Shown here: one piece after another, positions 53,412 through 62,500 of the stretch
Layout of the letters: every line of letters begins with the position of its first letter
How positions within the stretch are numbered: the stretch's first letter is position 1
DNA from: Sphingobacterium alkalisoli
Lineage (GTDB): Bacteria > Bacteroidota > Bacteroidia > Sphingobacteriales > Sphingobacteriaceae
Direction of reading: 5' to 3'
Length of the DNA: 64,000 nucleotides
Assembly (NCBI RefSeq): GCF_005049105.1
Contig: NZ_SUKA01000006.1
Location: forward strand, 248,001-312,000
Made by a program: the position numbers and the translations under genes
Notes under the pieces: model-generated
What the model was told of the DNA's origin: nothing
Databases searched by the model: none
The model's input: only the letters and a program-made list of their open reading frames with translations

Positions 53412-55970
53412 ATGAAGAGAATAGTACTTATAGCCTTTTGTTTGATCTGCACGGTATACTTAAATGCCCAGGTTAGAGATAGTGTAGTGGCGATTATTGC
53501 CTCCGAATACGATGAGGTTGGAATAGCACATCGTTTTTGGCTTGGCGACAGCTATCGCAAACTTTATAACACGCCCGTAAAGATGCGTTTGGTAGATTTA
53601 AGTACAGAGAAGGGAGGGTTAGAGGGTGTAAAATTGGGAGGAGGCATGCAGACTCAATCTCTACGGATGGTCGATGTAGAGGGGCGGGAGTGGGTATTGC
53701 GTTCTATACAAAAATTTCCCGAACGTAGTCTGCCCGAAAGCTTACGTAAGACGATTGTCAAAGATATTGTACAAGACCAAATTTCTATTGCACATCCTTT
53801 TGGTGCACTCACCGTACCTTTTTTTAACGTAGCGCTGGATATACCGCACGCTTCACCTGAACTGGTGTATGTAGGCGACGATCTTAAATTGGGCGAGTAC
53901 CGCGAATTGCTCAGGAACCGCGCTTACATGCTCGAGCCACGTATGCCATTTGAAGACGTTAAAACAGATAATACGGTGAAAGTCATCCAAAAAGTGCTGG
54001 ATGATAATGATACGCAAATAGACCAAAAGCTTACCCTACGTGCTAGACTTTTAGATTTTATTCTTGGTGATTGGGATCGTCATGAAGATAATTGGCGCTG
54101 GGATCCGGAAAAGGAAAATGGAAAGAAAATCTATACACCAGTTCCCCGAGACCGTGATAAAGTATATTATAAAACGTCGGGCGTTTTTCCAGTTCTGCTA
54201 TCCCGTCAATGGCTAAAAGCTCATCTTCAACCTTTCAGTCCACATATCCGTAATGTTGCACACTGGAATTTTAATGCACGGCATTTTGATCGATTTTTCC
54301 TAAACCATTTAAATGAAAATGATTGGATCCGCGAGATAAAATACGTACAGGAAGTGGTAACAGATTCTGTGATTCACCAAGCGATGTTATCTATGCCCGA
54401 TACAATTGTTGTGTTGAGTGGGGAAGAATTAGAATTTAATATTCGTTCTCGGCGTGATGAGCTAATGTCAACCGGGTTAACCTATTACCGTTCGCTTGCC
54501 CGGTATGTTGATATTCCCCTATCGGGGAAATCGGAATTTATTGATGTTGATTACAATAAAGATGGTACGATAACCATTGACGTACATAATAAAAAGAAAG
54601 ATGGCTCCAAAGGACGTCGATTGTTAAAACGGAAGTTCTTCTCTGATTACACACAGGAAATACGTTTATATGGAATAGCCGGAAATGATGAATATAAAGT
54701 TCATGGGGCAGGCCGTACCCCCATCAAGCTTCGTTTGATAGGAGGAGAAGGATATGATGTATTTGCTTCCACCAAAAGCTTTTCTAACGCGAGTAAATTA
54801 TATGTTTACGATACGAAAGACACGGCTTCCAATATGTTCTCGATAAATAAGGGAGTTCGTTTGCGACTAAATACGGATACAGCAATCCACGATTATAAAT
54901 ACGATAGCTTCGTGTACGATCGTAAGGGCGTTCTCGTAAATCTGAATTATGGCATTGATCGGGGATTGATCTTTGGCCTCGGTTATTTGATCGAGAACCA
55001 AGGTTTTCGAAAGGAGCCTTTCGCCTACAGACATCAGTTTTCTGCAAATTACCTTACAGGAAGAGAATCATTTATTTTGGATTACAAAGGGCTTTTTAAG
55101 GAGTTAATTGCCGGTCATGATCTGTCCATTACGTTATCTTCCTTAGGACCTTATAATCTCAGTAACTTTTTTGGCTATGGTAATGAATCACGTTTTACGA
55201 AAATAGCGCAAAGAGGGATTTCTTATTATCGAAATAGATTCGATCTCGTGAACGGAGATCTATTTTTAGAAAAATACGTGCGTGCCGGTGTTAAATTGTT
55301 CGTTGGTTCTTCATCTCAATATTACAATAGTAATGAGTCGAATAATAGGGGTCGGTATTTTGCCGATTTTGAAGCTAATAACCCCGGCGAGCCCATTTAT
55401 GGGAGCTTCTTCTTCACCGGAATAGCCGGAGGGGTGGATGTTGATACTAGGGATAATACGGCGAACCCAAAGTCGGGAATTCACGTTTATTCTCGGCTAG
55501 GCTATAATGCGCAGGTAGGAGGTCTTAAGAGAACGTATGCAGCGATGGAGAATTCCTTTTCTTTCTATAGAACCTTTGCCAACGATTATATTACGATTGC
55601 AAATAGAACAGGTCTTGAAGCAGTGTGGGGAAGCCCTTATCATTATCAGCATGCGCAGATCGGCGGTGAAACTAGTTTGAGGGGATTCAATTCACGACGC
55701 TTTACAGGTAAAACAGCAATTCACAATAATTTCGATCTGCGTTTCAAATTATGGAGCTTTGCGAGCTATTTGCTTCCTGGCACCGTCGGAGCTATAGGCT
55801 TCTATGATATCGGACGAGTATGGATGACCAGCGAAAACTCGGATAGATGGCATATGGGATATGGAGGAGGGCTTTATTTTATGCCCGGAGATCTTCTTGT
55901 TATACAGGCTGCTTTGGGTTTCAGTCAGGAAGCTACCCTTCCTTACATCCGAGTCGGTCTTTCTTTTTAA
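53412..55970 (+). CDS. Outer-membrane D15/BamA-type barrel fused to a kinase-like N-terminal domain
   Basis: 852 residues with a signal peptide (IVLIAFCLICTVYLNA). The C-terminal ~370 residues form an Omp85/D15-type barrel: GETSLRGFNSRRFTG (the G-x-x-x-x-R-G-F/Y loop motif) and a final aromatic VGLSF. The N-terminal ~290 residues look like a protein-kinase fold: GGLEGVKLGGGMQ (Gly-rich loop), EWVLRSIQK (beta-3 basic residue), then GDWDRHEDNWRW with Asp222 and Asn227 spaced as in HRDxxxxN, and TPVPRDRDK (Asp247/249) like the metal-binding P-w-D-l-D of CotH kinases. The kinase link is my inference; the barrel is secure. Confidence 0.8.
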   Translation: MKRIVLIAFCLICTVYLNAQVRDSVVAIIASEYDEVGIAHRFWLGDSYRKLYNTPVKMRLVDLSTEKGGLEGVKLGGGMQTQSLRMVDVEGREWVLRSIQKFPERSLPESLRKTIVKDIVQDQISIAHPFGALTVPFFNVALDIPHASPELVYVGDDLKLGEYRELLRNRAYMLEPRMPFEDVKTDNTVKVIQKVLDDNDTQIDQKLTLRARLLDFILGDWDRHEDNWRWDPEKENGKKIYTPVPRDRDKVYYKTSGVFPVLLSRQWLKAHLQPFSPHIRNVAHWNFNARHFDRFFLNHLNENDWIREIKYVQEVVTDSVIHQAMLSMPDTIVVLSGEELEFNIRSRRDELMSTGLTYYRSLARYVDIPLSGKSEFIDVDYNKDGTITIDVHNKKKDGSKGRRLLKRKFFSDYTQEIRLYGIAGNDEYKVHGAGRTPIKLRLIGGEGYDVFASTKSFSNASKLYVYDTKDTASNMFSINKGVRLRLNTDTAIHDYKYDSFVYDRKGVLVNLNYGIDRGLIFGLGYLIENQGFRKEPFAYRHQFSANYLTGRESFILDYKGLFKELIAGHDLSITLSSLGPYNLSNFFGYGNESRFTKIAQRGISYYRNRFDLVNGDLFLEKYVRAGVKLFVGSSSQYYNSNESNNRGRYFADFEANNPGEPIYGSFFFTGIAGGVDVDTRDNTANPKSGIHVYSRLGYNAQVGGLKRTYAAMENSFSFYRTFANDYITIANRTGLEAVWGSPYHYQHAQIGGETSLRGFNSRRFTGKTAIHNNFDLRFKLWSFASYLLPGTVGAIGFYDIGRVWMTSENSDRWHMGYGGGLYFMPGDLLVIQAALGFSQEATLPYIRVGLSF

Positions 55971-56007
55971 GCAAATATAAATTAAGGTCTTTAATTCCGA
56001 ATGCAAT

Positions 56008-56038
56008 AAAGCCCTTCTATGGAAGATAGAAGGGCTTT
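56008..56038. terminator. Bidirectional terminator, barrel gene / tRNAs
   Basis: AAAGCCCTTCTAT pairs perfectly over 13 bp with ATAGAAGGGCTTT, 5-nt loop, followed by ATTT; it separates the barrel gene from the minus-strand tRNAs. Confidence 0.85.
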
Positions 56039-56043
56039 ATTTG

Positions 56044-56128
56044 TACCTAGGGCGGGAATCGAACCCGCACTCCCTTAACGGGAACAGGATTTTAAGTCCT
56101 GCGTGTCTACCAGTTCCACCACCTAGGC
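56044..56128 (-). tRNA. tRNA-Leu(TAA)
   Basis: 85 nt with the long variable arm of class II tRNAs. Anticodon stem CAGGA/TCCTG encloses CTTAAAA, anticodon TAA; acceptor GCCTAGG/CCTAGGT with discriminator A; T-loop GGTTCGATTCC. Confidence 0.93.
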
Positions 56129-56133
56129 AACTG

Positions 56134-56206
56134 AGCGAAAGACGAGATTCGAACTCGCGACCCCAACCTTGGCAAGGTTGTGCTCTACCAACTGAGCTAC
56201 TTTCGC
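56134..56206 (-). tRNA. tRNA-Gly(GCC)
   Basis: 73 nt. Acceptor GCGAAAG/CTTTCGC with discriminator T, as usual for glycine tRNA; anticodon stem CAACC/GGTTG encloses TTGCCAA, anticodon GCC. It precedes tRNA-Leu by 5 bp on the same strand. Confidence 0.94.
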
Positions 56207-56391
56207 TTAACGTGCTGCAAATATAGCTAGAAAAATTAAATTTTAAAATGATAGTAATTTATTTTCTGCTTTGTCAAGATAAAATGCTCAATCTGTGTAA
56301 ATTAATTTTTAATCTCTACACTATTATGTCATTTGAAAGCTGAATTGGTCTCGTTTTTGCCTATTTTTGTTTTCAAACCATCTTGGATTAT

Positions 56392-58599
56392 ATGAAAGTA
56401 TTTAGACTCTTAGTATTGTATATTCTCTTTGCCCCTGCATTTTTACTAGCAGATACCTATCCAGAGGTTATTTTCGACAACAGTCTGGTTAAAGGTGTCT
56501 ATGCCAAAAGTACGGTAAACTATGGCGGAAAGAGTTGGGTAGAGAATGTAAACCAACATTTGTTGGTATCCGATACACTCTTTTTTACACCGGGCAATGC
56601 CTTATCATTAAAATATATTTCGGCGGAAGAAGGAAATTGGAATACTGAAGTTCGTTATAGTCGTCAAAAACACCACTATAAATTTAGTAATGATGATTTT
56701 TTGAGTATTCGAATTTTTGTAAAGAGTACGGGGACAGAAGTGAATGATTTACCAAAATTATACATAAAGCAACGGAGTAGTACCTCTGCCTCATTTTCAC
56801 TGGAAAAGTTTATCAAGAATTATGAGACCAATAAATGGATTCAGGTAAAGATTCCCATAAATGCTATAAGTGATGTTAATTTTAGTGACCCTATTGCCGC
56901 CATTGGATTTCAACAGCACAGGAGTTCGAATCGTATGCAGCACATTTTTATTGACCAGATCGAATTTTTGGCAAAGAATTACCCACAGGTAAAACTGTCT
57001 TCGCCAGCGATTCTGACTGATGCCGTACCTTACGACAGCCAGGTGCATTTGAAATGGCAATTGCCGTTAACACCAAGCATTCATTACATTAAAATTTATC
57101 GATCGGAAGATGGCGAAAATTTTAAGCCTATTGGAATACGTCCGGTTCAGATGCAGTCTTGTCTGGATATGGTTCCGATTTTGGGTAGAAAATACTATTA
57201 CAAAATTACTTGGGTTGATTACAATTACCAAGAGTCACCATTCTCCGGTGTAAAGGAAATTACGACGAAAGAGCTGGAAGATAGTCAATTGCTGGATTTA
57301 ATACAGTTGGCACACGTCAATTATTTTATTGAGAACTATGACGTTAACAGTGGGATGTATATGCCATTCCGGGTAAAAGATAAAGCTATTGTATCCACAA
57401 AAGAAACGGGGGGCGCTATTATTTCCTTGTTGATAGGAGCTGATCGTAAGTTTGTCTCCCGCCAATATGCGTACGGACGGATATCAAAAATTGTTTATTT
57501 TTTGCTGAAAGCTCAAAACAACAAAGGGATATTCCCTTCTTATTTTAATGGAAGGGGGGGAGTTCCCGAGTATCGAAGTGACAGCCCTAAATATGATGTA
57601 TCGGCCACCTCCAATATACTTGAGGCACTGTTGATTGCCCGAGAATATTTTTCCGGAGACTCTGCCGAAGAATTGGATTTAAGAAAAAGAATCACCAAAC
57701 TTTATGAAAGTGTTAATTGGCAAGAACTTACGTTGGAAGGAACGGATGATATTTTGAGATCTTCATTGCCAGCTATTGAGGATTTAAATTCACCACTTAA
57801 ACCTACACTGAACGGTATCAATGAGTCGATCAATACCTATTTTTTAGCTATGGCTGCTCCAAAGTTTCCGTTGCCATTAACAAGTTATTATAATGCTGTG
57901 TATCACAATTATAGTCCTTATGTGCCTGAACAGCCAGAAGAGGGTGAAGTGGACATATATACCGATAGCCTAGCTTCGGATACGACAGCATTGATAGAAA
58001 GTCAAAAGGTGGTCGCGTTAATAGACACATTTATTCAAACATCAGTTTTGCGAGATACGCTTTTATATGGTAACTCACTCAAGCTTGGGGAATATAACCG
58101 AAGTCTTATGGAGTTATATAGGCCTTTTTTAACGATTTCGCCAGAACTTCTGCAAGATACCATTCTTGACTTTAAAGAAGTTTTGAATTCTTATGTTCAT
58201 TTTGTAAAGCGACGTGATAATGAGATAGGGGTAGGGTCTACCGATAGCGACATCTGGGGCTTTTATCAACATCGGGATAGCGTAGGTAACTATCGCATTA
58301 ATCCTTCCATAGCGCCTTCATCTATTTTCGTGGATAAAGAGATCGGATTGCAGGCAATCTTAGCGCTATACCATCAATATGGGAATGTGTTATTTACAGA
58401 ATATGGATTTAGATCTTGGCTAGATTTACGCAATGATGACGTTTCAGATGAATATTTAGCCGCTAATCAATCGACGCTATCCATTGCTTTGGAAAATTAT
58501 CGTTCGGGGTTGATTTGGAAATTATATGCCCAAATTCCTGAATTAAAAGCTCTGCGAGAAAGCCTATTTGCCAAAAATCTTGAGCCTATTAATGAATAA
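56392..58599 (+). CDS. Secreted glucoamylase-family (PF10091-like, GH144-type) protein
   Basis: 735 residues from the ATG at 56392. Signal peptide (LLVLYILFAPAFLLA), an N-terminal beta-sandwich (about 25-200) and an FN3-like module (about 205-290, HYIKIYRSEDGENF), then an (alpha/alpha)6 catalytic region starting LIQLAHVNYFIENYDVNSG. Its end (SDIWGFYQHRDS, INPSIAPSSIFVDKE, YGFRSWLDLRN, LENYRSGLIWKLYA) matches the glycoamylase domain. Related enzymes cut beta-1,2-glucan. A low-complexity insert (TDSLASDTTALIES region) breaks the barrel, so activity is uncertain. Confidence 0.65.
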   Translation: MKVFRLLVLYILFAPAFLLADTYPEVIFDNSLVKGVYAKSTVNYGGKSWVENVNQHLLVSDTLFFTPGNALSLKYISAEEGNWNTEVRYSRQKHHYKFSNDDFLSIRIFVKSTGTEVNDLPKLYIKQRSSTSASFSLEKFIKNYETNKWIQVKIPINAISDVNFSDPIAAIGFQQHRSSNRMQHIFIDQIEFLAKNYPQVKLSSPAILTDAVPYDSQVHLKWQLPLTPSIHYIKIYRSEDGENFKPIGIRPVQMQSCLDMVPILGRKYYYKITWVDYNYQESPFSGVKEITTKELEDSQLLDLIQLAHVNYFIENYDVNSGMYMPFRVKDKAIVSTKETGGAIISLLIGADRKFVSRQYAYGRISKIVYFLLKAQNNKGIFPSYFNGRGGVPEYRSDSPKYDVSATSNILEALLIAREYFSGDSAEELDLRKRITKLYESVNWQELTLEGTDDILRSSLPAIEDLNSPLKPTLNGINESINTYFLAMAAPKFPLPLTSYYNAVYHNYSPYVPEQPEEGEVDIYTDSLASDTTALIESQKVVALIDTFIQTSVLRDTLLYGNSLKLGEYNRSLMELYRPFLTISPELLQDTILDFKEVLNSYVHFVKRRDNEIGVGSTDSDIWGFYQHRDSVGNYRINPSIAPSSIFVDKEIGLQAILALYHQYGNVLFTEYGFRSWLDLRNDDVSDEYLAANQSTLSIALENYRSGLIWKLYAQIPELKALRESLFAKNLEPINE

Positions 58600-58645
58600 T
58601 TTAAAAGATTCGTTTATCTTTATACGGATTAATGAGCTAACGTAT

Positions 58646-59158
58646 ATGAAGAAAGTATTTTTATTATCTGTGACGGTTACAACCCTAATGTTTACAGCCT
58701 GCAAACAACAAAAAATAACGGCATTACCAGGAGCAGTTATTTCGAAAGACGGTACAGATGATGGTTTAAAAAATGTAAAATCCGAATTTGATGATGCAGC
58801 ACGTATCGATGAAGGAATAAAATTCACCTTATCTTCTGATGTGTTATTCCCATCGAATTCTTCGTTCTTGACAGATAAAGCGAAGATCGAAATCAGCAAG
58901 CTGGCTAAAATATTAAAGGAAGATAGTGGAAAAAAAATAAGAGTTGATGGTCATACTGACGCGACAGGTGAAGCTGGATATAATCAATGGTTGTCTGAAA
59001 AAAGAGCAACCTCTGTAAAGAAGTACTTAGAGGATTCGGGTATTGCGGCTTCCCGTATTGCGATTAAGGGCTTAGGTCAAACCAAACCGGTAGGAGATAA
59101 CAAAACTCCCGAAGGAAGGCAACAGAATAGAAGGGTAGAAGTTGTTATTCTGGACTAA
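58646..59158 (+). CDS. OmpA-family peptidoglycan-binding lipoprotein
   Basis: 170 residues from the ATG at 58646. Lipobox TTLMFTAC gives an acylated Cys. The C-terminal OmpA domain has IRVDGHTDATGEAGYNQWLS (the Asp that binds diaminopimelate), then EKRATSVKKYLEDSGI and NRRVEVVI. It tethers the outer membrane to the cell wall. An in-frame start 78 bp earlier overlaps the preceding gene and would ruin the signal sequence. Confidence 0.92.
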   Translation: MKKVFLLSVTVTTLMFTACKQQKITALPGAVISKDGTDDGLKNVKSEFDDAARIDEGIKFTLSSDVLFPSNSSFLTDKAKIEISKLAKILKEDSGKKIRVDGHTDATGEAGYNQWLSEKRATSVKKYLEDSGIAASRIAIKGLGQTKPVGDNKTPEGRQQNRRVEVVILD

Positions 59159-59180
59159 TTGTTTCCGATAAATCAGAAAT

Positions 59181-59218
59181 AAAAATGCAGCGTTCAAAAA
59201 AACGCTGCATTTTTATTT
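59181..59218. terminator. Bidirectional terminator after the OmpA gene
   Basis: AAAAATGCAGCGTT pairs perfectly over 14 bp with AACGCTGCATTTTT, 6-nt loop; it overlaps the stop of the convergent gene at 59213. Confidence 0.88.
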
Positions 59219-59443
59219 TAGCGGATACTCTTTTCGCAGTCCCAATAAATAAATCAATGATCCCAATATAGGAACAAAAGCAATTAAGAATATTATTAAA
59301 ATTCGGTCTGTAGACTTATTCGAGAAATCTCTTTTGAAGAGATCTATTAATGTGTAGATGATAAGCGCAAAGGGAATAAGCCACAGCAATCCCAGTGTGA
59401 GCAACACCATCTCTTTTGATCCTATATTTATAAAACCGATCAT
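59213..59443 (-). CDS. Small membrane protein, PLDc_N type
   Basis: 76 residues with two membrane helices (LLTLGLLWLIPFALIIYTL, then IIFLIAFVPILGSLIYLL). The pattern L-I-D-L-x-K-R-D between them and V-P-x-L-G-x-x-x-Y after fits the PLDc N-terminal transmembrane domain, here without any phospholipase part. Function unknown. Confidence 0.7.
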   Translation of the reverse strand: MIGFINIGSKEMVLLTLGLLWLIPFALIIYTLIDLFKRDFSNKSTDRILIIFLIAFVPILGSLIYLLGLRKEYPLK

Positions 59444-59580
59444 AATTTTTTATTGCTAAATAGTTTTTCTAAAATAATGAATAAATTCCGTATTATCAAG
59501 GTCGCGGCAGATTGTGATAATTATGTGGAAAATGCCTAAATTATATTCGTTAAATTTGTTTTCTATAAAAAAAAGAATGC

Positions 59581-62500
59581 ATGTATATAATATTTGATAC
59601 AGAGACAACAGGCTTGCCAAAACGTTGGGATGCACCGATTACAGATACGGATAACTGGCCACGCTGTATTCAAATAGCTTGGCAACTACATGACGAAATG
59701 GGTAATCTGATCGAGCATCAGGATTATTTAATTAAGCCCGACGGGTTTAATATTCCCTACGACTCTGAAAAGATCCACGGTATTTCCACAGAGTTGGCTG
59801 AAGAGCAAGGCGTACCACTAGAAGAGGTATTGGATAAATTTAATATCGCTTTGGCGAAAGCAAAATTTGTGGTGGGGCAGAATATTGGTTTTGATCTCAA
59901 TATTATGGGGTCTGAATATTATCGTTACGGAGTGCAAACTACCCTGAATGATAAGCCCATATTAGATACCTGTACCGAAGTTACGGCCGAGTTGCTTCAA
60001 CTTCCGGGAGGGCGCGGTGGAAGATATAAATTACCCAACCTGACCGAACTCCATTCGTATTTATTTGGAGTACCCTTTGCTGAGGCACATAATGCGACCG
60101 CCGATGTGGAAGCTACTACACGTTGTTTCTTTGAACTTGTTCGCCGTGAGGTGTTTAAGCCCGAGGAACTTCAGGTAGATACTGGATATTTTATTGAATT
60201 CAGAAGAGAAAATCCAGTTTTAATTCCGACTGTTGGGCTACAACATGTTAACCTGAAGGCGGCTTCCGATGCGATAAGAAGCAAAAATAAGGAAGATGTA
60301 ACGCATGTTGTGGATCATGAGGCAGCGGCAGCATTAAAAGATGCCGTATTTGCACATTTGCACAATCATTCTCAGTTCTCCGTTTTACAGTCTACGATCT
60401 CAATCGGTGGTCTTGTGTCGGCTGCTGCAAAATATAATATGCCCGCTGTTGCACTTACGGATCATGGAAATATGATGGGAGCTTTTCATTTTGTTAGTAG
60501 AGTGATTGGTCATAATAAAGAGGTTGAAGCCAGAAATCAAGAGTTGACTGAAGCCGGAAAGCAACCAACCGAACAGATTATAAAGCCGATAGTGGGTTGT
60601 GAATTTTATGTTTGCGAAAATAGGAAGGATAAGTCGCGTAAGGATAACGGTTATCAGGTTGTTTTGTTAGCTAAAAACAAAAGTGGTTATCATAACTTAG
60701 CAAAAATGGCTTCTGTAGCTTATACGGAGGGCTTTTATTACGTGCCGCGTATCGATAGGGAAACGATAGAGCGATACAAGGAAGATATTATTGTGCTGTC
60801 AGGAAATTTGCAGGGAGAAGTTCCGAATAAAATCCTCAATATAGGTGAAAATCAAGCGGAAGAGGCATTGATCTGGTGGAAGAATTTGTTCGGTGAAGAT
60901 TTTTACATGGAAATCATGCGGCATGGACAAGAAGATGAAAACAGAGTAAACCAGTCTTTAATTCAACTCGCACAAAAACATGATGTGAAGTTGGTCGCAA
61001 CTAATAATACCTATTATTTAAATAAAGCTGATGCGCATGCACATGATATTCTACTTTGTGTAAAGGATGGTGAAAAGTTAACCACTCCCGTAGGGCGAGG
61101 TCGTGGATTTCGTTTTGGAATGCCTAATCAAGAGTATTATTTCAAATCTCCAGATGAAATGAAAAAAGCTTTTGCAGATTTACCAGAAGCTATTCTCAAC
61201 CTGCAGGATGTGCTGGCAAAAATTGAAATATACGCATTGAATCGCGATGTTTTACTTCCTAAGTTTGAAATTCCAGATAAATTCCAATATGCTGAGGACA
61301 ATGAAGACGGGGGTAAACGCGGAGAGAATGCCTTTCTACGCCATCTTACCTATGTCGGTGCCGAAAAGCGATATGCAGAGATTACGGCCGAAATTCGGGA
61401 AAGATTGGACTTTGAGCTAGCGACAATCGAACGTACAGGGTATCCTGGATATTTCTTAATTGTTCAGGATTTTATTGCTGCTGCAAGAGGGATGGGCGTT
61501 TCTGTTGGTCCCGGTCGTGGATCTGCTGCAGGTTCTGCGGTGGCATACTGCTTAGGGATCACAAATTTAGATCCTATTCAATACGATCTGCTTTTTGAGC
61601 GATTCTTAAATCCAGATCGTGTATCCATGCCCGATATCGATATTGATTTTGATGATGAAGGTCGTGGGAAAGTCATGCAATACGTGATTGATAAATACGG
61701 TGCTTCTCAGGTGGCGCAGATTATTACTTACGGTACAATGGCTGCCAAATCTTCCATAAAAGATACTGCACGCGTATTAGATTTGCCTTTGCAAGATTCC
61801 AATGAGATTGCTAAGCTTATTCCCAACCTCAAATTGAGTAAAATTTTCTCGCTCGAAGAGAAAGCATTGAAAGAGGTTTTACGGTCGGATGAATTGGAGG
61901 CGGTTAATAAGCTAAAGGCACTTGCTGAAGGGGCCGGTTTAGAAGCCGAAACCATCAAGCAGGCCAGAGTGCTGGAAGGTTCGATGCGTAACACCGGTAT
62001 CCATGCCTGTGGGGTGATTATCACACCTGATGATATTACGAATTTTGTACCTGTATCGCTAGCCAAAGATTCGGATTTATATGTTACCCAATTTGATAAC
62101 TCGGTCGTAGAAAGTGCAGGTTTGCTTAAAATGGACTTTTTAGGGCTGAAGACTTTAACGCTCATCAAAGATACCGTATCGAACGTGAAATTGAGACATG
62201 GTGTAGCCTTGGATCCCGATGAATTTCCTATTGACGATCTTTTGACGTATGAGTTATTCCAAAGAGGCGAGACGATAGGGGTGTTCCAGTATGAATCGCC
62301 CGGGATGCAAAAATACATGAAGGAGCTCAAGCCGACGGTATTTGCCGATTTGATTGCAATGAATGCGCTATATCGTCCCGGACCTATTGAATATATTCCT
62401 TCTTTTATTAAACGTAAACATGGTATAGAGCCTATTATTTACGACTTGGAAGCCTGTGAGGAATACCTGAAGGAAACCTACGGTATCACCGTGTATCAGG

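Noticed and set aside
61728..62330. A 200-codon minus-strand frame inside dnaE
   Set aside because: It runs antisense to the conserved polymerase core and reads as low-complexity Ser/Leu-rich sequence; a shadow frame.
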